Assembly (NCBI RefSeq): GCF_023078455.1
Contig: NZ_CP095740.1
Span: 2,282,001-2,346,000, forward strand
Reading direction: 5' to 3'
Length of the DNA: 64,000 nt
Origin: Luteibacter aegosomatis
GTDB taxonomy: Bacteria; Pseudomonadota; Gammaproteobacteria; Xanthomonadales; Rhodanobacteraceae
Position numbers and translations under genes: made by a program. The notes below the pieces were generated by a model. The model made no database searches, was not told the DNA's origin, and saw nothing but the letters and a program-made list of their open reading frames with translations. Positions 56,365 through 64,000 of this stretch are shown piece after piece. Numbering within the stretch: position 1 is the stretch's first letter; each line of letters starts with the position of its first letter.

Positions 56365-57751
56365 GATCGCCCTGGTCGGCGGAGGCGGCGTGCGTTCGCC
56401 GTTGGTGGTATTCGGCGTGAACGAGGCGATGCAGGACCTCGGCGCCGCGGAGATGGTGCTTTACGATCCCGACCCGGCGCGCCTGCGCATCATGGTCGAC
56501 CTGGGCAAGGCCATCGTGTCGCGCTTCGGCGGCGAGCTTCGCCTGCGTGGCGCGACGTCGCTGGAAGACACCATCGAGGGCGCCGACTTCGTGCTCAACA
56601 GCATCCGCATCGGCGGCATCGCGGGCCGCGCCGCGGACGAGCGCGTGGCCATCGAGCACGGCTATCCGGGCCAGGAAACGACCGGACCGGCCGGCATCGC
56701 GATGGGACTGCGCACGATTCCCGTGGCGATCGAGCAGGCCCGGCTGGTGGAACGGCTGAGCCCCGACGCCTGGCTGGTGAACTTCACCAATCCCGCCGGG
56801 CTCATCACGCAGGCCGTGAGCGACCACAGCAAGGCGCGCATCGTCGGCATCTGCGATACGCCGACGGAGCTGTTCCACAACATCGCCCATGCGCTGGGCG
56901 AACCGGCGCACGAGGTGGAATGCGACTACGTGGGCCTCAATCACCTGGGGTGGGTGCGCAGCGTGCGCGTGCGCGGGGAAGAGGTCATCGACCGCCTGCT
57001 GGCCAGCGACGAGCTGCTGCGAAAACTCTACCTCGCGCCGTTGTTCGACTTCGACATGATCCGCACCTTGCGGCTCATTCCCACCGAGTACCTGTTCTTC
57101 TACTACGAGCGGTCGCGCGCGCTGGAAAACCAGCGTCGCCAGGGCGGAAGCCGGGGAGCCGAGATCCAGCGTCTCAACGACGACCTGCTCGCGGCGCTCA
57201 CCTCGCGCCTGGATGCCGGCGACGGCGACGGCGCGGTGGACATCTACGCGGCCTACCTCAACCAGCGCTCCGGTTCATACATGAAACTGGAAGCCGAAGG
57301 CGGTTCGGCCTTCGACCAGGGCGTGAGCCTGCAGGGCGATCCGTTCCGCGTGGCCACGGGTTACCACCGCATCGCCATCGACGTGATGAGCGCGCTCACC
57401 GGGGCGAAGCCCGCGCGCATCGTGGTGAACACGCGCAATCGCGGCGCCGTACCCGACCTGCCGCACGACGATATCGTCGAGATCGCCTCGGATATCGGTC
57501 TCGACGGCATCGTGCCGCGCCCGGTCGATCCCTTGCCCGATGCGGTGAACGGCCTGGTGCGTTCGGTGAAGGCCTACGAGCGCGCCGCCATCGCGTCGGT
57601 GCTCGACCGCCGGCGGTTGGGCGCCCGCAAGGCCATGCTCATCCATCCGGCCATCGGCGAGTGGACGCCTTCGGCGGCCTTGCTCGACGGGTTGCTGGGC
57701 CATGCCGGCGACGACGGCGAGTGCCTTTGCCACGGGCCGATGCGGCGCTGA
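56342..57751 (+). CDS. Glycoside hydrolase family 4 (6-phospho-beta-glucosidase type)
   Basis: A 469-residue enzyme from a GTG 7 bp after GAGGA; an ATG at 56354 is an alternative. Rossmann start KIALVGGGGVRSPLV; GH4 hallmarks NFTNPAG, GICDTPTELFHN (metal-binding Cys region) and GLNHLGW (metal-binding His). GH4 enzymes need NAD+ and a divalent metal and cleave glycosides by an oxidation-elimination route, many on 6-phospho sugars. With the PfkB kinase alongside, either a phosphorylated glycoside is the substrate or the freed sugar is phosphorylated. Its stop abuts the stop of the convergent kinase gene with no gap. Confidence 0.93.
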   Translation: MNRRMDRKIALVGGGGVRSPLVVFGVNEAMQDLGAAEMVLYDPDPARLRIMVDLGKAIVSRFGGELRLRGATSLEDTIEGADFVLNSIRIGGIAGRAADERVAIEHGYPGQETTGPAGIAMGLRTIPVAIEQARLVERLSPDAWLVNFTNPAGLITQAVSDHSKARIVGICDTPTELFHNIAHALGEPAHEVECDYVGLNHLGWVRSVRVRGEEVIDRLLASDELLRKLYLAPLFDFDMIRTLRLIPTEYLFFYYERSRALENQRRQGGSRGAEIQRLNDDLLAALTSRLDAGDGDGAVDIYAAYLNQRSGSYMKLEAEGGSAFDQGVSLQGDPFRVATGYHRIAIDVMSALTGAKPARIVVNTRNRGAVPDLPHDDIVEIASDIGLDGIVPRPVDPLPDAVNGLVRSVKAYERAAIASVLDRRRLGARKAMLIHPAIGEWTPSAALLDGLLGHAGDDGECLCHGPMRR

Positions 57752-60700
57752 TCAGGCGTCGCGCCGGTAGGCGCGCGACGAGGGAATGCCGATGCGCAGC
57801 TCGGTACCCTTGTCCGCGCCGGGGTGGATGTCCGCCTGGCCGCCGATGCGGCGCGCACGTTCGCGGATGCCGGTGAGGCCCCAGTGGCGCGAGCCGTCGT
57901 TGCCCACCGTCGACTGGGGGTCGATGCCCTTGCCGTCGTCGCGGATCACCAGCGTGAACAGCCGCGAGGTAAAAATCATCTCGATGGTCACGCTGCGTGC
58001 GTCGGCATGCCGTTGCACGTTGAGCAGGGCCTCGCGGCCGATGTAATAGAGCTCGTCTTCCGCGAGCGGATCGAGTGCGCGGGGCGTGCCTCGCGTCTGC
58101 GTGACGATCTGCACCCCGAGGTTTTCCAGGTCGTCGCCGTAGCGCCGCAGGCGGTCGGCCAGCGTGCCGGCATAAGGCACATGCTCGCGCAGGTCCTGCA
58201 CGCGATCGCGGCCTTCGACGATCAATCGCTCGGCGCGGTCGATGGCCTGTTCGAGGGAACGCTTGCCGCCGTCGGTTTCCGGCAGGCGGTCGACGATGGC
58301 CTGGAAGCGCAGGACGAGCCCCTGCGCGCCCTGCAACAGGGTATCGTGCAACTCGCGGGCGATGCGCTCGCGCTCTTCGTAGCGTTCGCGAAGCCGGACG
58401 CGGAGCTGCCGGGTCAGCCCGCGCACGCGGAGTCGATGGGCCAGCCAGATCGCCAGCGCCACGATCACGCCGCACAGCAGCTTGAACCAGGGGCCTTCGA
58501 AGAACGTGGGCACCACGGTGAGCACGGCTTCGGCGGGCCGACCCCAGTGGCGGCCGTCGTAGGACGCCTCCACCGTCAGGTGGTATTCGCCGGGATGCAT
58601 CTGCGTGTAGCGCAACTCACGCTGGCGATCGAGCGACGTCCAGATCGTCATGCCCGGGTCCATCTGGTAGCGGAAGCGCACGCCGCTCGGTCGCGCGGGG
58701 GCGATGGCCGCATAGCGCACGATGAAATCGCGGTGCGCGGGGTCCAGGCGTATGTCGTCGAGGGGAAAGAACTGGTTGACCGAGGATACCGAGCGGATGA
58801 CGGTGTCGGGCGGAGGAGGCGTGGGCGGCAGATAGCCGGCGTCGAGACGAAGCAGGCTCTCGGCGCGGGCGAACCACAGGGTTCCGTCGCGCGTGGCGAC
58901 CAGCGTGGGCAAGGGTCGCACGGTCTGCACGCCGTCGGTGACGCCGTCGTCCGCCGTGAGCAGGTTCACGTCCACATGCCGGCTGCCGTCGAGGAGCGCG
59001 CGCTGGATGTCGGCATGGGCGAGCCACGCGATGCCCGAGTCGGCGTTGACCCAGATCGTATCGTCCGGGCGAGTGCCTATGCCCGTGGCACCTTCCAGCA
59101 CGCCGCCGGGAGAGGTCGTGATGCGCTCGACGCGGTCGCCATCGATCACGGCAAACCCGTGCTCGCCAGAGACGTAGACGCAGCCTTCGACGGAGTCGAT
59201 CGCGGTGATGGCGCCGATCTCCAGGTTCGGTTCGGGAAGAACCCGGCGAAAGGTGTCGCCCTGCGCACGTATGAGGCTGCCGTCGGCATAGCCGAACCAG
59301 GCCGTGCCGTCATGATCGACATGGATCACCATGGGGCTGCCCGGCGGCAGTTCGTCGCTGGCGGGTTTCCACGAGCCGTCGGTATCCGCGCGGTAAAGTC
59401 CCTGGAAGGCCACGCTCAGCCAGAGCCGGCCCGAGGCATCCCTTCCCATGGCCTGTACGACCCCGGGTGCGCCGCTTTTCGCGGCGGGGAAGGATGTTTC
59501 CTCGATCTTGCCGTCGTTCATGCGCCACAAGCGGCCATGCCCGCCCAACCAGATGCCTCCCCGCGGATCGGGATAGGCCATCGTGAGGCCCTCGTCGAAT
59601 CCCGGCAGGACCGAGGGCGTGCCGCTGAGCTTCCACAGGTGGTCGGGCGTCGGATTATGGTTGTCGGTACCCGTCCACATCCGCCCCTGGGCATCCTCGA
59701 ACGGCGAGAAATAGAGCGGAAACGCGGGAAGGTTGATCCGTGTCAGCGCACCCTCGCGCAACAGGTCGACCCCGCCCTTGGTGCCGAGCCATACGTTGCC
59801 TTCGCGATCCTCGAGCGCGGTCATGACCGCCGGCGAAGACAGCTCGAGCGCGGGCAGGTCGTTGGTGTCCTTGAACGACTCCCAAGGCCGGAAGGCCGAG
59901 CCACGCAGGCTGAAGGCACCGTCGCGGCACAGCCCCGATTTGCACGCGACCATCCATAGCGCGCCGGCACGGTCGATGAAACGCGTCGCACTGTTGGCGC
60001 GACGGGCGTGCGCATGCGGATGCGGTCGTCCCCAGTCGCCGGGGAGCGGCGCCGCGCCTTTTCCGTCCAGCATCCACAAGCGGCCGGACGGGTCTTCCAG
60101 CAAGTACGACCATTTGTCGAAATGGACGCCCGAGGCCACGAACGCCCTGGCGTGCGGGCTCAACACGAACCACTGCGTGCCGGAAGACGCCCAGAGGTTG
60201 CCCTGGCGATCTTCGACCAGATCGTCCACGTCGGGTGGCGACGAAGGCGCCGGCGACCATTCCTGTCCGTCGTACCGGTACAGCACGCCGCGCGCGTTGG
60301 CCCATATGCGGCCGTCGGCATCGCCCGCGAAGGCGTCGATCGCTATGTTGGCCGGCAGTCCATCCGCCTCGTCATAACGCTGGATGGTGCCGTTGCGCAG
60401 GCGTACGGCACCGCCGTTGGCCTGGGATACCCAGAGGTCCCCGCCCTTGGCGGCATACAGGGCCCACGTGGCATCGGTGCGCGGCGAGCCGGGGGGCCGC
60501 AGGGTGATCCGCGTGAAATCGAAGCCGTCGTAGCGGTAGAGGCCGGTGCGGGTGCTGAACCACAGTTGCCCGTCCTCGGTCTGCGCGATGAAGGATACGC
60601 CGCTGGGAGCACCATCCTCGCGATGGTAGGCCGTGTGGAGGAGGGTGGACGAGGGTTTTGCCTCTTCCATGGCGGATGCCGCCAGGGGCATCGCGAGCCA

Positions 60701-60790
60701 AAGGGCGATGGCCATCACGAAACGAGCCATGCGCCACGAGCGCCCGCGTGGCGCCCCCCTGCGGCCTTGGGACAGTTCAGAACCTAGCAT
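57752..60790 (-). CDS. Two-component-propeller sensor histidine kinase
   Basis: 1012 residues from the first ATG; an ATG at 60730 (MARFVMAIALW) gives a more normal signal peptide and may be the real start. The periplasmic part is about 700 residues of propeller repeats (patterns LWFSTRTGLYRYDG, IWANARGVLYRYDG, VWLGTKGGVDLL) making two seven-blade propellers, then a Y_Y_Y domain and one membrane helix near 770 (LLCGVIVALAIWL). The kinase part has HisKA_3 (RELHDTLLQGAQG, His815) and an HATPase (DDGKGI, GLTGIRERA). There is no receiver domain. HisKA_3 kinases signal to LuxR-type regulators, but none adjoins it. Convergent with the glycoside operon, it may sense a related sugar. Confidence 0.9.
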   Translation of the reverse strand: MLGSELSQGRRGAPRGRSWRMARFVMAIALWLAMPLAASAMEEAKPSSTLLHTAYHREDGAPSGVSFIAQTEDGQLWFSTRTGLYRYDGFDFTRITLRPPGSPRTDATWALYAAKGGDLWVSQANGGAVRLRNGTIQRYDEADGLPANIAIDAFAGDADGRIWANARGVLYRYDGQEWSPAPSSPPDVDDLVEDRQGNLWASSGTQWFVLSPHARAFVASGVHFDKWSYLLEDPSGRLWMLDGKGAAPLPGDWGRPHPHAHARRANSATRFIDRAGALWMVACKSGLCRDGAFSLRGSAFRPWESFKDTNDLPALELSSPAVMTALEDREGNVWLGTKGGVDLLREGALTRINLPAFPLYFSPFEDAQGRMWTGTDNHNPTPDHLWKLSGTPSVLPGFDEGLTMAYPDPRGGIWLGGHGRLWRMNDGKIEETSFPAAKSGAPGVVQAMGRDASGRLWLSVAFQGLYRADTDGSWKPASDELPPGSPMVIHVDHDGTAWFGYADGSLIRAQGDTFRRVLPEPNLEIGAITAIDSVEGCVYVSGEHGFAVIDGDRVERITTSPGGVLEGATGIGTRPDDTIWVNADSGIAWLAHADIQRALLDGSRHVDVNLLTADDGVTDGVQTVRPLPTLVATRDGTLWFARAESLLRLDAGYLPPTPPPPDTVIRSVSSVNQFFPLDDIRLDPAHRDFIVRYAAIAPARPSGVRFRYQMDPGMTIWTSLDRQRELRYTQMHPGEYHLTVEASYDGRHWGRPAEAVLTVVPTFFEGPWFKLLCGVIVALAIWLAHRLRVRGLTRQLRVRLRERYEERERIARELHDTLLQGAQGLVLRFQAIVDRLPETDGGKRSLEQAIDRAERLIVEGRDRVQDLREHVPYAGTLADRLRRYGDDLENLGVQIVTQTRGTPRALDPLAEDELYYIGREALLNVQRHADARSVTIEMIFTSRLFTLVIRDDGKGIDPQSTVGNDGSRHWGLTGIRERARRIGGQADIHPGADKGTELRIGIPSSRAYRRDA

Positions 60791-60899
60791 GGGCGGATGG
60801 TGGCACAGGCCGCGGCGGGCGTCTTGGCTCCATTGCCGCGCGGACGGGGAAGCGCGTGGCGGTTTCGGCGAAAATCCGCCTCGCCAGGCACTGGGCCGA

Positions 60900-61502
60900 T
60901 CATCGCGACGCGTGTCGAACGAAGACGTGCCCGTGTCCGCTCAATGCCTTCGCCACGTCCTGCAACAGATGCTGCGAGGGAAAAACCCGCCCATAGCAGA
61001 GCAGGCCGATCGCCATGACGCCGACGGCCATGGTCCATGGCCTGGATGGCGATACGTCGGGCGACGCGGGTGTGCCGCCGATGAACCACGCCGCCGACAG
61101 GCTTCCGGCGAGTGCGCCGAGCAGCACCTCCGACACGCTGTGCACCTCCAGCGCCAGCCGCGATATCGCCACCCCGATGCCGACGAGAAGCCCCGCGACG
61201 ATCGCGGCACCTCGCCAGCGACCGCGAACGAGCAGCGCGCCCATCGACGTCCATACCAGCAGCGAAAGCGCCGTGTGCCCGCTGAACCCGGTGTAGTCGA
61301 GTCCCGGTGGACCGATGCCCCAGCCCATGAACAGCAATTTAGACAGCGCCACGACGCCGCCGCAGGCGATCGCGGCGGCCAGCCAGCGAAGCGCGTCACG
61401 AGGCCGGCGATCGATCCATGCCAGGCAGACCGCCAGCCAGGCGATGAGGGGAAGCAGGAGCGCGCTGTCGCCCAGAGCCGTGACGAGACGCCACGTCGTC
61501 AT
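60900..61502 (-). CDS. PAP2-family membrane phosphatase
   Basis: A 200-residue protein with about six hydrophobic helices. PAP2 catalytic motifs: GFSGHTA (His near 75) and SRLALEVHSVSEVLLG (Arg and His of the third motif). The first motif (KxxxxxxRP) is not clear. The family removes phosphate from lipid phosphates such as undecaprenyl pyrophosphate, which would suit the adjoining polysaccharide genes. It is divergent from the protein-tyrosine phosphatase gene with 74 bp between, and 109 bp upstream of the sensor kinase on the same strand. Confidence 0.82.
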   Translation of the reverse strand: MTTWRLVTALGDSALLLPLIAWLAVCLAWIDRRPRDALRWLAAAIACGGVVALSKLLFMGWGIGPPGLDYTGFSGHTALSLLVWTSMGALLVRGRWRGAAIVAGLLVGIGVAISRLALEVHSVSEVLLGALAGSLSAAWFIGGTPASPDVSPSRPWTMAVGVMAIGLLCYGRVFPSQHLLQDVAKALSGHGHVFVRHASR

Positions 61503-61576
61503 TCGGCGGGCCTGGTTATGATGTTCGTCGTGTTCATCGCATTCTTCGAAAACGTGTCGGGAGTATCGCAGTACCT

Positions 61577-62008
61577 ATGTTCGAACGGATACTGATCGTC
61601 TGCGTGGGCAACATCTGCCGCAGTCCCACGGCGGAGTATGTCCTGCGCCACCGCCTCGGCGATCGTGCGCGCATCGGCAGCGCGGGACTGAGCGCGATGG
61701 TGGGCTACCCTGTCGAACCCACCGCGTTGGCGTTGCTTCGCGAGCACGGCATCGACGGCGAAGCGCATCGCGCACGCCAACTCGATGCGCGCCTGCTTCG
61801 CGAGTCCGACCTCGTGCTCGCCATGGAACGGTCGCACGTCGACACCATTCGCCGGCTCGCGCCGGAGTCGAGCGGCAAGGTGTCCATGATGGATCGATGG
61901 CTCGGCGGGAAAGGCATTCCCGATCCCTATCGCCAGCAGCGTCGCGCCTTCGAACATGTCTACGAGCTGATCGACGAAAGCGTAAACAGCTGGCTGCCGT
62001 ATCTCTAG
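61577..62008 (+). CDS. Low-molecular-weight protein-tyrosine phosphatase (Wzb/Etp type)
   Basis: A 143-residue enzyme with the P-loop CVGNICRS (nucleophile Cys9, Arg15) directly at the N-terminus and the general-acid loop IPDPYR near residue 117. This is the length and layout of Wzb/Etp phosphatases, which dephosphorylate the tyrosine kinase Wzc that controls capsule polymerisation. No Wzc-like kinase or Wza lies in the window. It begins the plus-strand Yjb-type exopolysaccharide set, so it likely works with genes beyond the edge. Confidence 0.92.
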   Translation: MFERILIVCVGNICRSPTAEYVLRHRLGDRARIGSAGLSAMVGYPVEPTALALLREHGIDGEAHRARQLDARLLRESDLVLAMERSHVDTIRRLAPESSGKVSMMDRWLGGKGIPDPYRQQRRAFEHVYELIDESVNSWLPYL

Positions 62009-62069
62009 TCGCGTGGCGTGATGCCAGTCAGTTTTCAGTCCGTTTCGATCCTGTAGTGTTCAACAGGAC

Positions 62070-62858
62070 GTGCGGCGACCTTCCGTCGACGCCACGTTCA
62101 CATCAGTGCAGTCCTTGCACGCCCCGCCCAGGGGCTCGACACCTTACCTACCGGACCGATCACTGATCTTGGCTTGGCCCGACGAGAATAAACGCGCGCA
62201 CGTCGCGCCACGGCGTTTCTGGCCCGGTGGACTGGCACTGGTGCTGTGCATGCTCGCCGGGTGTTCCCCGGTATCGCGCGGCAGCCTTCAGTCGATCCGT
62301 CTCGCCATGCACGGAGAACGGGTCGATCCGACGGCCGAATCGGTTGCATCGAGCCCTTATTACCAGCTCCAGGTGAACACGCCGGGTGGCGAGGCCATCC
62401 TGATTCTCGCCAAGACGGAGCAAGGCAGGCTCGGATGGTACGGGACGGGAAACGATATCGTCTTTACGCGCGATGGCCTCATCGTCAAAACCGTGGGGCT
62501 GCCGCAGAACCTCGACGATTCCGCGTTCCCGCAACGTGATCCGTTTCGCGAAGGGCTACAGCACGTCACGGCCCCCATCGATTACGCAAGGCGCCTGGAC
62601 TGGTCGCCCGGTTATCGCTACGGCAACGTCCTGCAGGCCCATCTCGTCCCGGGTGCGACGGAAGACATCGATATCCTCGGTACCGTGCACAGGCTTCGTC
62701 GCATCGACGAACATCTCTCGGGGCCCGGCGTCGACCTGGCCAACCGCTACTGGATCGATCCGGTCGACGGCTTCATCTGGAAAAGCAGGCAGTACGTCGC
62801 TCCGGGGTATCCCGTCGAAGCGATCCAGTTGCGTCCCTACCGGGGGAATGCCCCGTGA
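62070..62858 (+). CDS. yjbF: YjbF/GfcB-family lipoprotein
   Basis: Up to 262 residues. The frame opens at a GTG (62070), but the first 33 codons do not look protein-like and a TTG at 62169 or another nearby codon is the likelier start. A lipobox, LVLCMLAGC, follows a basic stretch, so the mature protein is probably lipidated. The rest (SSPYYQLQVNTPGGEAILILA; LDWSPGYRYG; YWIDPVDGFIWKSRQYVAPG) is typical of YjbF/GfcB. These act in export or assembly of exopolysaccharide at the outer membrane. The TGA overlaps the GTG of the next gene. Confidence 0.8.
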   Translation: MRRPSVDATFTSVQSLHAPPRGSTPYLPDRSLILAWPDENKRAHVAPRRFWPGGLALVLCMLAGCSPVSRGSLQSIRLAMHGERVDPTAESVASSPYYQLQVNTPGGEAILILAKTEQGRLGWYGTGNDIVFTRDGLIVKTVGLPQNLDDSAFPQRDPFREGLQHVTAPIDYARRLDWSPGYRYGNVLQAHLVPGATEDIDILGTVHRLRRIDEHLSGPGVDLANRYWIDPVDGFIWKSRQYVAPGYPVEAIQLRPYRGNAP

Positions 62859-63646
62859 AGCGGGCACGTTTCTCGGTCGGCCTGCTTCTCCTGCTGTCGA
62901 CGTCGGCGGCCTTCGCGCAATCGGCGGCGTCGCTGCGCGTGTCCGCCGAGGGTGCCGTGGGCCGCCCCGGCTCGGCCGTCTATCCATCCGACGCGCGGCT
63001 TTCGACGGTGGCCCTGGCCGCGCACGTCGACCTCGACGCCTACCTTCTGGGCGCGGCGTGGCTTAGGCCCGAACTGGAGCGCGACCAGCTTCGCCTGCAT
63101 GCGGGCGTCGTCTACGAGCTCGGTGCGATTCGCCGTGCGGCGATGGCCTCGGGCGACGACGCCCTGGCCGATGCGGGAGCCGCCTTCCAGCGATGGTTCG
63201 CGGGCCTGCCGGTCACGGGACGCCGCACGGGCGTGACGCTCGATCCTTCCCGCCTCGAGGTCACACCGGCGGAAGACTGGCCCGTGCACGACGGCGACCG
63301 CCTGTTCTATCCCCGACGCCCGAACGACATCCGCGTGGTCGGTGCCGTCGCGAAACCCTGTCGCCTGCCCCAGGTAGCGACGCGCGACGCGCGGCGCTAC
63401 CTGGCCGACTGCCCCCGATCGCCCGCGGCCGATCCGGATGCCATCTACGTCGTGCAGCCCGACGGCGTGGTGTTCAGGCAGAACGTGGCCTTGTGGAATC
63501 GCGATGCCGCCAGGGTTCTGGCCCCGGGCGCCTGGATCTACGTTCCCTTCGCCGAGAAAGCCATCGCGGGTGCCACGGACGGCCGGTTCAATCGCGACGT
63601 CGCGGACTTCCTCGCCACCCAGTTGCTCGACGAGGGGGCGCGTTAG
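62855..63646 (+). CDS. yjbG: YjbG/GfcC-family periplasmic polysaccharide protein
   Basis: A 263-residue protein from a GTG overlapping the previous stop (GTGA). Signal peptide about 1-22 (VGLLLLLSTSAAFAQ). The mature part contains the GfcC-type SLBB-like region (WPVHDGDRLFYPRRPNDIRVVG) and AIYVVQPDGVVFRQNVALWN, ending in APGAWIYVPF. GfcC homologues are periplasmic partners of the exopolysaccharide exit machinery. It overlaps the next gene by one base. Confidence 0.82.
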   Translation: MKRARFSVGLLLLLSTSAAFAQSAASLRVSAEGAVGRPGSAVYPSDARLSTVALAAHVDLDAYLLGAAWLRPELERDQLRLHAGVVYELGAIRRAAMASGDDALADAGAAFQRWFAGLPVTGRRTGVTLDPSRLEVTPAEDWPVHDGDRLFYPRRPNDIRVVGAVAKPCRLPQVATRDARRYLADCPRSPAADPDAIYVVQPDGVVFRQNVALWNRDAARVLAPGAWIYVPFAEKAIAGATDGRFNRDVADFLATQLLDEGAR

Positions 63647-64000
63647 TGCGGCGGCGGGTGTGGCGAGGGTGCCGTCGCGCGGGGTGGGTCCTATGGGCCG
63701 GCGGGTTCGCGATGGCGGCTTCCGCACAGGAAACCTACACGCAGAGCGATTTCGGCGGCGTGGGCCTGTTGCAGTCGCCCACCGCGCGCATGGCCCAGGA
63801 GGGCGAGTTCAGTTTCGTGCTCAGCCGGGCCACGCCCTATACCAACTACAACGTCTCATTGCAGCCGATCCCCTGGCTGGAAGCCTCGTTTCGCTACACC
63901 AACGTGAGCAATCGCCTGTACGGCCCGCGTTCGCTCAGCGGCGACCAGACGTACAAGGACAAATCGATCGACGTCAAGGTCAGGCTCTGGCAGGAAACAC
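63646..64000 (+). CDS. yjbH: YjbH-family outer membrane protein (5' part)
   Basis: The GTG overlaps the preceding TAG by one base. The first 118 codons give a signal peptide (WVLWAGGFAMAASAQ) and then the YjbH opening SDFGGVGLLQSPTARMAQEG, followed by strand-like IPWLEASFRYTNVSNRLYG. YjbH proteins are predicted outer-membrane barrels of the Yjb exopolysaccharide system. The gene runs off the window. Confidence 0.85.
   Translation, partial: MRRRVWRGCRRAGWVLWAGGFAMAASAQETYTQSDFGGVGLLQSPTARMAQEGEFSFVLSRATPYTNYNVSLQPIPWLEASFRYTNVSNRLYGPRSLSGDQTYKDKSIDVKVRLWQET

Overview
High-GC gammaproteobacterial chromosome. TonB-dependent receptors of the Xanthomonadales type, a type Va autotransporter, an RHS locus, two exopolysaccharide loci and a BvgS/BvgA-like pair suggest the Xanthomonadales, probably Rhodanobacteraceae (Luteibacter/Dyella-like). 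This placement is inferred from gene content only. I found no tRNA, rRNA, CRISPR array or transposase.

Layout. 1-14.4 kb (minus strand) is a compact NRPS/PKS assembly line: an initiating hybrid enzyme (A-T-KS-AT-ACP-aminotransferase), a 76-aa coupled protein, a second NRPS (C-A-T-C-degenerate A-T) and a glycosyltransferase cut by the window edge. The two synthetase genes are split by a terminator, and each has its own copy of a duplicated promoter/leader block. 14.4-19 kb holds two large paralogous repeat proteins without signal peptides. 19.4-23.7 kb carries an autotransporter, a small secreted protein and a J-domain/BamE-like membrane protein. 23.7-29.3 kb is a four-gene polysaccharide operon (sugar-nucleotide dehydrogenase, epimerase, GMC oxidoreductase, initiating sugar-phosphate transferase). 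29.6-38.1 kb contains a response regulator and hybrid sensor kinase, an aldo/keto reductase, a GAF-PAS-GGDEF diguanylate cyclase, a type II NADH dehydrogenase, OmpW and an AraC regulator.

38.3-47.5 kb is a polymorphic-toxin locus. A large RHS/fibronectin protein lacks its core end. A separate secreted protein supplies an RHS core joined to an HNH-like toxin, followed by a SUKH-type immunity gene and a mini-protein resembling the toxin catalytic region. Next comes a decayed, displaced RHS tip with a Fic toxin and putative immunity gene, lying between 123-bp direct repeats of the 3' end of the neighbouring receptor gene.

47.7-60.8 kb contains two TonB-dependent receptors. The second heads a tight operon (permease, PfkB kinase, GH4 glycosidase) that reads as a glycoside uptake and breakdown unit, convergent with a propeller-type sensor kinase. 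60.9-64 kb has a PAP2 phosphatase and then a Wzb-like phosphatase followed by a YjbF/YjbG/YjbH exopolysaccharide operon running off the edge.

Most distinctive points: the duplicated control block and duplicated aminotransferase tail inside the NRPS/PKS cluster; a terminal module with a dead adenylation domain and no thioesterase; and the bipartite RHS system with its displaced second tip.
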